Of a DNA stretch of 64,000 nt, positions 37,396 through 50,599 are shown in pieces. Numbering within the stretch: position 1 is the stretch's first letter; each line of letters starts with the position of its first letter. Under the pieces are notes generated by a model. That model was given only the letters and a program-made list of their open reading frames with translations, was not told the origin of the DNA and searched no databases. Source of the DNA: Hypomyces perniciosus (lineage: Eukaryota > Ascomycota > Sordariomycetes > Hypocreales > Hypocreaceae); assembly GCA_008477525.1 (NCBI GenBank), contig SPDT01000003.1, positions 1,612,001 to 1,676,000 of the forward strand, in the 5' to 3' direction. Made by a program: the position numbers and the translations under genes.

Positions 37396-37803
37396 CTGTA
37401 TTTACGTTAATAGCGCTTTAATGCTCTTATAGTAAGCTATTATAGCAGGCAGTAATTTTATTAATTTTAGCTTTTTCTTTAAATTCTTTAGCCGCTTTCC
37501 TCTTTACTTAAATAAAAGTAAACAGTAAAGGAGCAGGGAAATAATTATTAGGCTTTTTAAGGAAATTAAAATCAATCCTCTTTTATACTTTAACAGTAAT
37601 TATATAGTTTATAAAAACAATTATTTATTTAATCTACTACTTTTAATAATTCTAGCTTTATAAAAGGTAAATCTTTTATATTATTTATTATAGAAAATAG
37701 ATTTTATAGCGTAAAGGTAGCAATAATAAAGGTATAAAGGAAACGATAATATTAAATAGAAGTTTCTAATAATTTAATTAAACTTACTACCTAAGCTTAT
37801 AAC
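37396..37803 (-). pseudogene. Copia-2-family 5' internal fragment
   Basis: Minus-strand match to the region after the Copia-2 5' LTR (10,991-11,160 and 11,432-11,660), including the primer-binding-like GTTATAAGCTTAGG beside the LTR. It breaks off near 37,396 at the gypsy element, so only the first 400 bp of the body is present. Confidence 0.6.
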
Positions 37804-38067
37804 TGTAATAGAGCGCGGTATAGCTATATAAAGTATAGAGAGATAGGAAATAAAGCTTGATTTTATAAAAGAGAATATACTGTAGTGGCCTCGCTATATA
37901 TATATATAGCTAATATAAAGAAGAAGCTGTATATAGGCGCTGTAAGTGTCTGCATAGTTTAATATATCGCTTACGCGATATATATATCAGCTTGTATCTG
38001 CTTTATAAGCAGATAAGAGCTCCCTAGCGCTGATAAGCGGTAGGGCCCCGGCCTACTTAACCCAACA
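37804..38067 (-). repeat. Copia-2-family LTR (5' LTR of a truncated element)
   Basis: 264 bp, minus orientation, ending CCCAACA on the plus strand. It retains the hairpins and the GGTAGGGCCCCGGCCTACT block. It is intermediate in mutation load between 11161-11426 and the LTRs of Copia-2. Confidence 0.8.
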
Positions 38068-39153
38068 CAAATCTAATAGCCTACAATAAATTTAATAAGG
38101 AATTATAGGCTCAATTAAGTTACTGCCGCCGCGACCAGCAAGCTACTAACATATACTAACCTATCTGCGAGCCCGGCCTAAAAGCCTGCTAAGACTCATT
38201 AGATCTGGGTAGATATAGCCTTAACAGTAGCGATCGCTGCCGAACCTAAGATTGATGTCGAACCTAAGCCCTCTATAGAATCTTAGCGCACTAAGCTTCT
38301 CTATAACTCTAAGCATTATAAATAGTTATGCCTCCTAGGCAGAGAACCTGGTAAAGTTCGAATGCGTATTTCCTTAAGACATCTATACCTTACTTTACGC
38401 GTCTTCTAAGCGATATTAAAGTGACTTTAAGCTAAAAGCAGGCCTAATAGTCGATTACTTCGCGAGATAAAAACCTTTAAGTAAAACGCTAAAGCTTTAC
38501 TTACTATACTAAATATTATTTATAGCCGCTGTTTAATTATACTTAAATGCTTTAGCTTAGAAAATTTAATAAAGATTGCTTTTATAGTAAACTATTATAG
38601 ATTTTATAAAGTTATTATAATCGTTATAGATTACTAGCTTCTAAATCTAAAGTTAAGCCTTTTAATTTTATATAGCGATAGCGAAAAGTATATAATTTAA
38701 TTATTTACCTTTTTTATATTTTCTTATATTAAAGCCTTTTAAGAAATAATAAAACTCATCATATAAAATAATTTAGGCCCTATTAAAATAAATTCTCTAA
38801 TTTTAAATAGCCTATTAAATAAATACTTTATAGATTAAAGGTTAATTTATAATTATAATTAATAGTACTAGTTATACTTAAACGTAGACAAGTAACAGTT
38901 ATTGCCTATATTTTTAAAGTGCTCGATTAATTATAAAAGTCTCTTTATAAAGAGAATAGCTGCAGTAATATTTATTCTCTAATACTCTTTAAATCTTTTA
39001 TTAAAGGACTTTATTTAATAGGCTTTACTGGTTTAAAGCTAAAGCGACTATTTTATGGTTATAGTATTAATCGGATTAGAGAGCTGGTTTCCTTAATCTC
39101 TAACCCCCTATAGCAGTTGGCAAGCATTTACTATAAAATACATGAATATAGTT
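38068..39153. other. Unidentified segment with a GC-richer core
   Basis: 38,090-38,480 keeps CpG and many CpA/TpG, unlike the flanks. Reading through stops gives a long run on the plus strand (38,280-39,150), but I could not place it in a family. It might be a remnant of a host gene or of a non-LTR or DNA element. No intact frame. Confidence 0.35.
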
Positions 39154-39557
39154 TGTCGAGGGGAAAATGGCATACTAAACGCACACATATAACACAGATA
39201 CAAACAAGGACTAATACCGAGCGCGGGAACCGCGCTCTTGATAGAACTACGAAGCTGTAATAGAAGAAAATAATACATACAGACACTGCAGATCATTTGA
39301 TCATAATACTAGCAGCTAGAAGGAACCAACTTCAGCTTTACTACAAGTCTATAGCTTAAAGAGCTACAGCTAAGGTCCTGTATTGAAGAGGGAAGAAGGT
39401 TATTATATATTAAACTATATCTACCTAGCTATCTTTTATACTTAAAGCCTTACGTAATACAGCAATTACTGTATCTGGCCGTTAGCCTTGTTTTAGGTAA
39501 GCTAAGGGAAAAGAAGAATGAGTGGGTTAGTGTTGGGTATATCAGTTACCCCCGACA
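39154..39557 (+). repeat. LTR family A, copy 2
   Basis: 404 bp, TGTCGAGGGG to CCCCCGACA, better preserved than the copy at 21923. It is also related to the B LTRs (45530, 57185) in its first 140 bp or so (shared GAGCG-GGGACCGCGCTC and CTGCAGAT-like blocks). A 62-codon minus frame within it is not a gene. Confidence 0.85.
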
Positions 39558-40157
39558 AAATAGGCTGTAGGATAGGATTCAGCTAGCTCTAGGTAAAATA
39601 GAGAAAGGTTTACAGGGCCTCTAATTAAAGGAGCATTAGTTATTTAATTAATTAGATCCTATATTAAGGTAAAAGCCTAAAGTTACTATAGATATTTATA
39701 GTAATTACTGCGTTAATATAAGTGTTAGAATAATATATACTATTTAGTAGCTTTAAGATCTAGAAAGGGTATTAATATAGATAATAGGTTTTTCTAGACT
39801 AAACCTCCAGTATATATTCAATATTAATATACCTATAAACCTTACAGATTAAAGCTTTAATAATGATTATCTTAGAATATGATTCTATTTTCTAATAGCT
39901 CTGTATTACTAGAAGCTCCTATATAGGTCTATTAATAAAGGATTAAAAGCAATTATATCGCTGTATATACACTAATAAATCTATATTATAGGTTACTGTT
40001 TTTCTTTACCTATACCATTTAATTTAAAAGATACTCTAACCAAGGTATTTAAGCATTATTGTTGTGTATTGCTATTTTATTGGTTGGGATTCTCTTTAGC
40101 TGTTTTATTGGAGGGGGTGTAAGCCTAATATCTAGATAGGCGCATCAATATCGGAAC
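39558..40157. other. Repeat-like spacer
   Basis: AT-rich with some CpA/TpG. The G-rich run GGAGGGGGTGT at about 40,110-40,120, just before the next LTR-like start, could be a polypurine tract of an older element. No gene. Confidence 0.35.
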
Positions 40158-43100
40158 TGTCACGACCCGACCATATCGAAGACCAGGTTACAGGGATACA
40201 GGAGAATATCGATTACACTAACCAATTATCAGGAAATAATCACTGCGCTATAAGTGATTACTTAAACACTTACTATACTAAAATATATAATTATTTATTT
40301 AATTACTGTATTATTACAGTAATTATAGAAATATTTACTAGAATATTAATAATTATATATAAATCTCTTTTATATACTTATATAACTAACTTATTACTTA
40401 TTTAATATAGTTATTTAAATACTTATTAATTAATTATGTTCACTAAAGTTATTTGTTTTATAGAATTATAACTATATTACTTAATTTAATATATATCTTT
40501 AACCTCTTTATTAATATAAACCTATAAACTTTAGTTTATCCTTTAAGAATTAACCTAGATTATTATATATTAATAACTTTTATGTAAAAGGCCATTAGAA
40601 ATCTTAAATAATATTACAAGTATATCTACTGCAATATCCTCTTTTAATAATCTTAATACTTTACCTTTTACTTTACCTCTTTATTAAAGATAAAACTATA
40701 ATAAAAATAATAATATAAGTAAAAGTAAAGATATAAATAAATGTAATAAAATAAAATAACTTTATATTTATATAAAGGAAGCCTTTTAATATATAAAAGC
40801 TAACTATATAAAATAAAAATAAGACTATTAATATTGAATCGCTAAAAACGCTAGACTTTGGTAAATAATTTATTAATAGTAAGCAGCCATTATAGACTTA
40901 TAGAACCAAATATTACCTATACCTGCTTTAAACCTTATACTAAACCTAAACAGGAATTAACCTTTAAGGGACTTAAAAGAGTTACTTAAAATATAACCTT
41001 TTAAGCACTTTTATAAAAGTATTATAGCACTTTAATTATTTTTTATCTAATTATATAATTATGTTATTAATTTTTTAATTAGCTTTAGTATTAAGACTAA
41101 TAAAGTTTTTTTAACTGCTAAATAATTTAAAGGGAATACTTTAAAGTAGTTTAAATTTAGTTAAAGGGATTTCTTTAATAATAAAGTTAATATTAATAAA
41201 TAAATATAAACTATATTTATTAATTTCAATTAAATTAAAAAAAGGTTAAAGAATATCTTTCATAATATTAATAAAGAATATATTATAGAAAATTAATTTA
41301 TATATTTAATTTAAAAAGGAATATACTTTAATTATATTATATACTTTAAGACTTATATTTTGAAAGTTACATACAAAAACTTTACTTTTATTAAATACTT
41401 TTATAATAAATTTAAATTAAAAGTTAAAAAAGAAGCCTATATATTCTTGTAAAAATAAAGGTATGATTAAATTTATTAAAAAATATATAAATATAGATAG
41501 TTTACTTTATAAACTTTATTTAAATATAAGAAAAAGATCATAGTAATCTAAATACGTTTATAAATATTAAAGGTATATAAATGAAAGTAAAAAGCAATAA
41601 AAATATATTACTAGCTTTAATAAAAAAAGATTTAATTAAATAGATTTAAATTCTATTTAAAAGGGAGAAGTAAAAGTTATTTATTATAATTATAATAAAT
41701 TAAAATACTTTTTATAAGACTATAAAGCTTTATAAAAACTAAAAATTAATAGACTTTAAAAGCCTATATTAAAATTTAAATAAAAAGTTAATATAGTTTT
41801 AAAAGCTATTAATTATATATTATTTAACTAAACTATACACTATAATAATAGCTGCTTTATTTATAAATCCAGTAAAGATAAAAGTAAATAATACTTAAGA
41901 TAACCTAAAAAGATATCTATAATAAATTAAAAGGGATATTAGTTAACACTTCAATCTTTAACTCTTAAAGGCATTTTTAAAGAAAATAAAGTAAATAAGT
42001 ATTTACTATACTTAAACAGTTTAATAAAATAAAACCTAGACGTTAATTATATAAAGTTAAATGAAGATAATAGTATTTTAAATAAATAAATAATTGCAAT
42101 AATTAATTATTAATATTTTAATTAAATTATTATAGGCAATAAAAAATAAACTAGTAATAATAACTTTCATAATAAAAATAAAAATAACCCTTTATAATAT
42201 AGACTATTACTATATAATATTATACCTTTAAAACCAGAAAATATACTGCCTATAAATAATAACCTTAAAGGTAAATTAAATAAATACTATTTAAATTTAA
42301 TTAAAAAAGTTCTTATAAATATATAATAAAATAAATTAAACTTATACTTATATAAATAGCTTTATATATAACATAGAGTTAATAATCAAATAGCTATTTA
42401 CGCAATTTTAACTATTTTAATTATATAAATAAAACCTATATATTTCTATATCTAAAGTAATAATACTATAAATAACCTTATTTATAAAAGATACTATACT
42501 ATATCTTAAATTACTTATATTATATATAAATATATAATATACTTTTAAAAAAAAGTAAAATATAATATATTCGTAATTAAAATCCTATTTTATATTATAA
42601 AATAAATACAAACTTATAATATTTTCAAAAAATAATTTATAATTATATAGTATTAAACCTTTAAAATTATAATGATTAAATTAAATACTAAAACCTTAAA
42701 GGAATATTATTAACTATAAAGACTTAAAGGATATAAATTTAAAGGATACTATATTTACTGCTAAAAGAAATTAATAAAGTAACACGTCTATTCGAATAAA
42801 AGGTTTAAATATAACTAATAGTATTACTTGAAGTGCAATAGCTTAAAGTATATTATATATAAGCGAAATAAATTGCAGGATTTATATTTATAATAAACTA
42901 ATAATACCCTATATTTATCGCTAAACTATCTATACTATTAAAAGGATAAGTATATTATTTACTTATAAGAAAGGCTTTAAAAATAGGAAATATAAAAGTA
43001 TATAAAGTATAAACCTGCCTTAAAAGATAAAGAGGTTAATTAAATTATAACAAAACTATACTAAAACTAATTCAATTTTATTACTTATAAAGGAACTGCC

Positions 43101-45529
43101 TATAATAGAAAAAAGTAGCATTTACTTTAAAGAACCTTAATTAATTGTAAAATTTATAAAAAAGAAATCGAGAAATAATTACTATTACCTATAAAAAGGC
43201 TATAAAGTAATAATTAATAAATTATATCTCTTAAATATTAAATGATAAAAGTAATAATAAAGATTTACTATATTTTAAATTAAAAATAATAACTAAAGGA
43301 TCTTAACTATATATATTAATAAATAGCAACGTAATAAGCAATTTTATTATACCTATAACTATAAATCGCTTATAATTATTTTTAAAAAAAAACTAAACTA
43401 TATTAACGTTATTAAATAAAAGGAGGAGCCTTTATATATAATAATAAATAAGTTAAGAGAAGAACTAATTATTTCAAACTTAAAATCGCTAAATATAAAA
43501 ATGTAGTTTTTTATAATATAGCGAATATTAATAGGTATAAAATTTATTTTTGGTTATCTTTAATTAAAATGCAATAACCTTATTATTAACTAAAAGAATA
43601 GCTAGTTTTATTAGCGCAATAATAAAGCTCCCCTAGTAATTAAAACTATTAAAAAGGTTTTAGCTGCAGGGCAGAAATGTTATACAAAACCTTTAAATAT
43701 ATTAAAAAAAGGAATTAAAAAAGCTACCTTTAATTTAAGTATAGAAATAATCTACCTAAAAATAAAACTTAAATAAAGTAAAAGAAAAGATAAATAAATC
43801 TAAAAAATAATTCCCTTTTTATAAAAAGCATTTAATAATATTAATAAAATACTGAAAATAAAAAGCGCTAAAACAATAGTATTACTAAAACAATTATAGA
43901 ATATCCCTAAAATATACTAGAAATATAATAAGCTATTTAAAGAAACACTTAATATTAAATTATTAAAATACAGTTAATAGGACTATATAATTAAGCTTAA
44001 AGACAATATAAGCACTGCCATTTATAAAATTTATAATCTAAATAAAAAAAAGCTTAAAAGCCTATGCGATTATTTAAATAATATATTAGCTAAAAGGTAT
44101 ATTTAACCCTGTTTATTAAAAGCAGGCTATTTTATTATATTTATATTAAAGAAAAAAGGTAAATTATAGTTAATTATAGACTATTAATAGCTTAATAAAG
44201 CTACTATTAAAAATAAAACTCTATTACTATTAATTATAGAATTATACAATAAACTATATAAAACGAAATAGTTTATAGTGCTAGACTTTAAAGGCGCTTT
44301 TAACTTTATTTGAATTAAAGAGGGATATAAATAAATAACTGCATTTTAAATTAAATATAGTTTATTTAAATACTTAATAATACCTTTTAATTTTATTAAT
44401 GCCCCTATAATATTCCAAAAGATAAATTAATAATATATTAAAAGAATACTTTAATATCTGTATAGTTATTTACTTAAATAATATTTTAATTTTCTTAAAT
44501 ACCTTTAAAGAATATACAGTATATATCTATAAAGTATTATAAATACTATAAAATACTAAACTATTTATATAACTAAAAAAATGCAAATTCTATATATAGA
44601 AAGTTATTTTCTAAAAGTATATTATTACCTTTAAAGAAATTTATATAAATCTATTAAAAGTATAAGCAGTAAAAGACTAGCTGATACCTATAATAATTAA
44701 AAAAGTCTAAAGCTTTTTAAGATTTATTAACTATTATTAATAATTTATTAAAAACTATAAAAATATTATATAGACTTTCTATAAACTTACTAAAAAGGAT
44801 TAAAAGTTTCTATAGGCATTAAATATATAAAAAGCTTTTAATAAACTTAAGCAACTTATATTTAACCTATTTAAAGTAATAAAAGTTAAAATAAATACTT
44901 GTAATTTTACTATCAATGCTTAACTTAATGAAAAAGACAAAAAAAGTCAACTATACCTTATTGCCTTTTACTTTAAAGCACTATATAGCATAAAAATTAA
45001 ACTATTTAATATATAATAAAGAATTCCTTGCTATTATTCTTGCATTTAAAGAATAGTGATATTACCTACTAAAAGGAATATATAAAGTTAAAGTATACAT
45101 TAACTATAACAATATTGTATATTTCGCAATAGTTTAATAACTCTCTAGAAGATAAATCTACTATATAGAATACCTTTTAGAATTTAAGGATATTTTAATC
45201 TACTAGAAAAGATCCGAAAACGGAGAAGCAGATATACTTAACAGATAAACCGATTACAATTAAGGAAAGATTAAGTATATTAAATAGATTTTAAAACAAA
45301 CCCTTCAAGGATATTATTAATAAATAGTACTTTAAGCTATATATAAAGTCTTTAATAATAATACTATGCTTTAATATATTAAAAAGTATTATACTACTTA
45401 AAACGATAATAGATTTTTAAAAGATATAAAGTTTAATAAAAAAAGAACTTAATAATAAAATAAAAAGATCTAGATCTTAACTAAACTCTAGAAAAATATA
45501 CTATAGAAGTTTATTAATACCTAGTATTT
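40158..45529 (+). mobile_element. Gypsy-H: Ty3/gypsy element, apparently lacking integrase
   Basis: Left edge TGTCACGACCCGACC (40158) is a typical gypsy LTR start. No second LTR copy was found. The body ends directly against LTR B (45530). Composition is strongly RIP-shifted. About 230 bp separate the end of RNase H from LTR B, too little for an integrase. Confidence 0.6.
43300..45300 (+). pseudogene. Gypsy-H pol remnant (protease, RT, RNase H)
   Basis: With stops ignored, the plus strand shows a protease-like zone (about 43,300-43,600), reverse transcriptase (about 43,900-44,520, with IIDYQQLNKATIKNK and IPFNFINAPIIFQK, and the palm and thumb pattern around SIIN...CKFY replaced by RIP) and RNase H (about 44,880-45,260, with the EF-AI-AF-E pattern and the ENGEADILNR end). 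These are Ty3/gypsy signatures. The usual downstream zinc-finger and integrase core are missing. Stops come from Gln and Trp codons. Confidence 0.75.
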
Positions 45530-45924
45530 TGTCGAGGGGGAATTGGCACTCTAAAATATATATATAATACACCTATATATAACGACCAGTATCGAGCGAG
45601 GGGACCGCGCTCCTGACAGAACTATAAAGCGGCAATTAAGTAATATAAGGTCTAAAAGATACTGTAGATTATTTAATTATAATGCCAGCAGCTAAAAGCA
45701 ATTAATAGTTACGTTTATATGCCTTAGCGGCTATATATTTACAGGTAGGGTTATATATTAAAGGAGGAAAAAGGTTAATAAATATTAAATTAAGTCTATT
45801 TATATATTTTTATACCTTTATGCTTTCTTAATCTAGTAACTGCTTAAATAAATAGCTGACTTTTTTTTACGTAAGTTTCATAAGAAAAATATAATTGCGT
45901 TAAGTATATTAATTACCTTTAATA
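45530..45924 (-). repeat. LTR B, lower copy (3' LTR of Gypsy-B)
   Basis: 395 bp, TGTCGAGGGGG to CCTTTAATA (RIP-altered CCCCCGACA) on the plus strand. It matches 57185-57578. Confidence 0.85.
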
Positions 45925-45925
45925 A

Positions 45926-45937
45926 AACCCTCCCTAT
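45926..45937 (-). promoter_or_regulatory. Putative polypurine tract of Gypsy-B
   Basis: Minus strand TATAGGGAGGGT directly inside the lower LTR. Plus-strand primer sites of LTR elements sit here. Confidence 0.45.
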
Positions 45938-48900
45938 AAGTATTTGCAAATAAAAGAAGTAAATCTTAATAGAATGCTTATCCTATTAATCCCTTTAATA
46001 CTAGTGTAATTATATTTAAAGAAAACATAAATAATATAGGAAAATAATAGAAAGAATGCATTAAAAAGAAAGAAAAATTCAAAGTAGAATTACTATTGCT
46101 TATATTATTAATTCCTTTTTATTTAATTTATATTAAGTTATTCTCCTTTTATTAAAATTATTATAATTAAATAGTCCTTTTCTATGAATTCCTTTTATTA
46201 TTAGGCATTTTAAGCTGCTATTTGCTTATTTTATATCAATTATCTTATTATTTATATAGGGATATAGACTTATGTTTAACTATTATCTTAAGCTAATTTA
46301 TCTATTAGCTTAAATAAGGTTAAACTGTAGTATATATTTAAGGCTGTAATTTATTAGATTTAGGAATATTAAAGTATAGTTTTCCCTATTGCTGCTGTAA
46401 AAGCTATTATTATAATTTACCCTTTTTTATTTAGTTTTAAAAAAGCTTTTTTATTACTTTTAATTACTTGCTAATTAAGTTTAGCAGTAACTCTTAAAAC
46501 TCTTTGATCCTTTAAGTTTTAATTATCCTTTAATATATTAAAAAAGCTATTATTTTTTTTAAAACACGCTATCTCTATATTTAAAGTTTTAGTATTATTA
46601 GTAATAGCTAATATAGTTAATAGGGGTTTTATAGGTTATAGTATTACTAAGAAGCGTATTAACCTGCTTTTAATTACTAGTCCTATCACTGTTTTTATAA
46701 AGGTTACTGCTTATATTGCTAGGCTAGCAGTATTATTTTATTTCTTTATTATTAGCACTATTTATAAAGTAAAGGAAAAAAAGTTTTTTTCTTTATTATA
46801 ATTAATTTAATTATATAGCTGAAGGTATAGGTATTATTAATACAGGAAGTTATATTTTAAGTTATATAAAGGTTAAAGGACTATTAGTTATTAAGAAAAA
46901 CTATTATTATAGTAGATTAACCTATTCTCTTTTATAAAGCTATTTACTAGTACTTTAAAGTTAACTAGGCATTAACTGCTAATCTTTATTATATTCCTTT
47001 TATAAGTTATTTTTAAAGCTATTTATTAGCCGTAATTTAACTTAATTAAATAATATTTAAGTAAAAAAGGTAATATATTTTTTACTATAATTTCAGAATT
47101 TATAATAGTAAATTTATTTACTGCTATAAATTAATATAAAACCTAAATTATATTTATATAGCTTTTAGCTAAGTTTTTAAAGTAAAGGTATTAATATTAA
47201 TTTTAAAGTAAAAGTTTAAATCCCTTTAAGTTAATTATTTTATATTTTTGAAAGCTAAAAGAGATAGGGATTTCACTTAAAAGTACTGCTAGTTAATTAA
47301 GCTTAATACCAATAAGTTTATAAAGTGTTTATTAAATTTAGAATAAGTTTAAGTGGCTATACTTATTAGCTTTAGGTTATTTTATATATAAGACTATATA
47401 AAAGCTAAATGAATAAAGGAATTTGGCTTTTTTAACTATATAGGCCTATAGGTTAAGAAATTATTGCATATAGCGCTTATAATTATTTTTATAGGAGTTA
47501 AAGTAATAAAGGTACCTGCATTTATTAAAAATATAAGCGTATTAATATTTAAGGAAATAAATTAACCCTATAAGAATTTATTATCTTTTAGTAAAGTACT
47601 AGAAGTTTTATAGTTTATTAAAGATATTAAAAGCTTAAAGGATTATTTAATTAAAGGCAAAGGTACCTTTAAATATATCTATAGGTATTATAATTTTAAT
47701 TCAAACTGCTTTAATAATTATTAATCTTTTTATTATGATATAAAGTATTATATTTAAAGTAAAGTTTAATATTTATCTTTCAGAGGAAAGGTTATATAAG
47801 AAATCATATATATCTTGAATATAAAAGTATTATTTATTTACTTTAAAGTTAAGCATTAATATAAAATTAATATAGTAAATATAATTTAAGGTAATTATTG
47901 CATTAGTAGGTAATTATAAGTAACTGTTAGTATATTAGTTAAGTTATAGGTAGATTTATAGTAGTTAATAGCTATATTAATTTATAATAAAGCTAATAGT
48001 AATGTTTTATTTATTTAACTTTAAAAAGCTTTTAGCGCAGCCTAGAGATATTTAGCTAATATAGTAAAAGAGTAGGGTTTTTAGTTTATTCTTTATAGAC
48101 TAGAAAAATAAAGTAAAAGAGTAAAGGTTTTCCTTTAAATAGGATATTATAATAAAAATGGAAGATAGGTGTAATTAAATAGTTTAAAAGCAGGATTTAA
48201 AGTGAAGGCAATATTTTTATTATAGCAAGATAAGATTATATTTAAATAAGTAAAAAAAAGAAAAAGAGGCAGAATATAATATTATTTTAGCCTTTTCATA
48301 AGCGCAGGTATATAGTTTAGTATATAGGGGTAGTTTCTTTATTATATATAAATTACTGCTTTTTTAAAGTAGCCTTTATAATTTATTTATTTTTATTTTC
48401 TTTTTTTCTTTTCTTTTTTTTTTCAATCTTTCTTTAACTATTATTTAATTATAAAGGATACTGCTAAAAAAGCCTATTATTAATGACCTAATATAGCTAA
48501 CTTTATTAATATACCTATTATAGGTAAAAAAGCTTTTAGCGAGATTTCTTTATTTTAAACAGGTTAAACCTAACTTTATCTTTCTATTTAGCTATTTACT
48601 TTAAAAAAAGCTTTAATAAATAAGTATTATTTAATCAGTATTTTTATTTTAACTTTATTTAAGTTTAAAAGTATTTTACTGTTTAGATTATAGGTAATAT
48701 TAATATGAGTTAATTAAATTTACTAATTTATTCAAAGATTATTTTCTCCTTTCTATTTATATTATCTTTATCTCTTTTATTATTTATAAAAGGTTATACC
48801 TTTCAAGAATACTTTGAGTGCTATACTTTTAAAGGCTTTTAGTTATATTTTTAAAATATTATACGCACTATTAAAAGAAAGCTTTTTAAGTTTATTTATA

Positions 48901-50599
48901 TCCTAGCAGAGGTTTTATATATTTATAGGCAGTTTTTTTATATTTTCTTAAGTAGATAAAATATATTAAACCCCTATTTATATTATTTTATAAGTAATAT
49001 AATCCTTAGTTCTGCTAAAGGTACTTTTAAATTTAGGGTATTACTATTACGGCTGTTAAAGAATATATTTTATTCCTTTTTTATAAGTTTATTTTTATTT
49101 TAGACTTTGAATAAAGGGATTATTTAAATTGCCTTTAATTTAAGGCCTTTTTTTTATATTTAGCGGTATCTTTTTAATTACTAGCCTTAATAAAATAACC
49201 GAGGTATAGCTACTACTTTCCTTAAAAAGGATTAAATATTTACTTTTATTAGGCTAATAGTCTTTAGCTATTTTAATCTTTTAATAGCCCTTTATTTTAT
49301 AAAAGACTTTCTTTATCCTAAAAGAAAAGAAAAGGCAAACAGTTAAGTAGTTTAATAGGTTTGAAAGTTTATTTTAGCTTTTATTATTAAAAAATAAATA
49401 ATTAATAAAGAAATATAATTAATAAATTATTTAATTTTATTATTCTTTTCTTTATAGTATACTTTAGTTATATTTTTATAAGCGGGGCAGTAGACTTTAA
49501 TTAATAGCTATCTCCTCCCTTTTAAAAATAATACTTAATAGCTGTTTTTAGGAATATTACTATTTATCTTTACCTATATATCCTCTATATAGAGGTAGTT
49601 GTTTTAATTTATTTAGTTTATTCTGGGAATAGCTACTTTAAAATACTATAGGGGATTATATTTTAATCAGAATATCTTTTTTTCCTTTAACTTATAAATC
49701 TATCCTTTAATTTTTAATTAACCTATTTAATCTTATTAACTGTATATTCTTTTAGCTGTTAAAGAGTTGCTATATAGCTTTTTAAGCTTTTAATTATTAA
49801 TAACTTTAACTGTTACTTTATTAACTGCTTTACCCTTAAATAAATCCTTATCTGCTTTTAAGTCATTATTTATAAAAGTCTCTTTATTATCTTTAATTAT
49901 CTACTAGTTAAATTTATTTATTCTAAATTTCTTTAAATATTTATTTAAATAAGTTTTATTAAATAAGACTTTATTTAATATCTTCAGTTTATATACTTTA
50001 ATTATACTTATTTAAGACTTCATTTTAAATAGGCCTAGCTAATATATTTTTAATTTTGCATCTTTTAAAAAGTCCTTCTAGCGCTTTATATTATAAAGTA
50101 AAATAAAGTCGCTAAAGAGGAGTAGTTTAATCACTTTCTGCAGTAAATATTAATGATTAATATTTATCCTTTTCGCCAATATTTCATAAAATGCAGTAAC
50201 TTTTTCTTAAACTATTTTAATATTTCCTTTTTTTTAATATATAGATATATACTATTAATTAATCTTTTATTATATAGACTTTATCCCAGTCAATTAGCTA
50301 CTAAGTAAATAGTTTTACTCTTAAAGGAAAAATCAATTCCTAGCTATATAATAAATAAAATATAGAGTACTTTATTAAGCTTTTACTATATACCTATTAG
50401 CTATAATCGCTTTATTTAAATTCTAAAACCACTTTTGATTAAACTTAGCTATTTTTACTAATATAAATATTAAGCTTTAATAATTCACTTTTACTGCAGT
50501 ATTAACTTTAAAGTTATATATTAATATATAAATAATTTTAACTTTTAGATTTATGAATATTTTTAAAAGTATTCTTTTTTATTTCTAGTCCTTTATCTA
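45938..50599. other. Gypsy-B 3' region, AT-rich, unresolved
   Basis: Heavily degraded. Pyrimidine-rich runs at 48,380-48,430 resemble the untranslated tract of the chromodomain elements. No domain was recognised. Confidence 0.4.

Noticed and set aside
39108..39296. 62-codon minus-strand frame over LTR A
   Set aside because: It crosses the LTR boundary and has no coding features.
21918..39562. Flanks of the two LTR A copies look like reverse complements of each other (TATTT/AACTA versus TAGTT/AAATA)
   Set aside because: Similarity extends only 5-9 bp in very AT-rich DNA while the LTRs themselves have the same orientation; no recombination model explains it simply, so chance is preferred.
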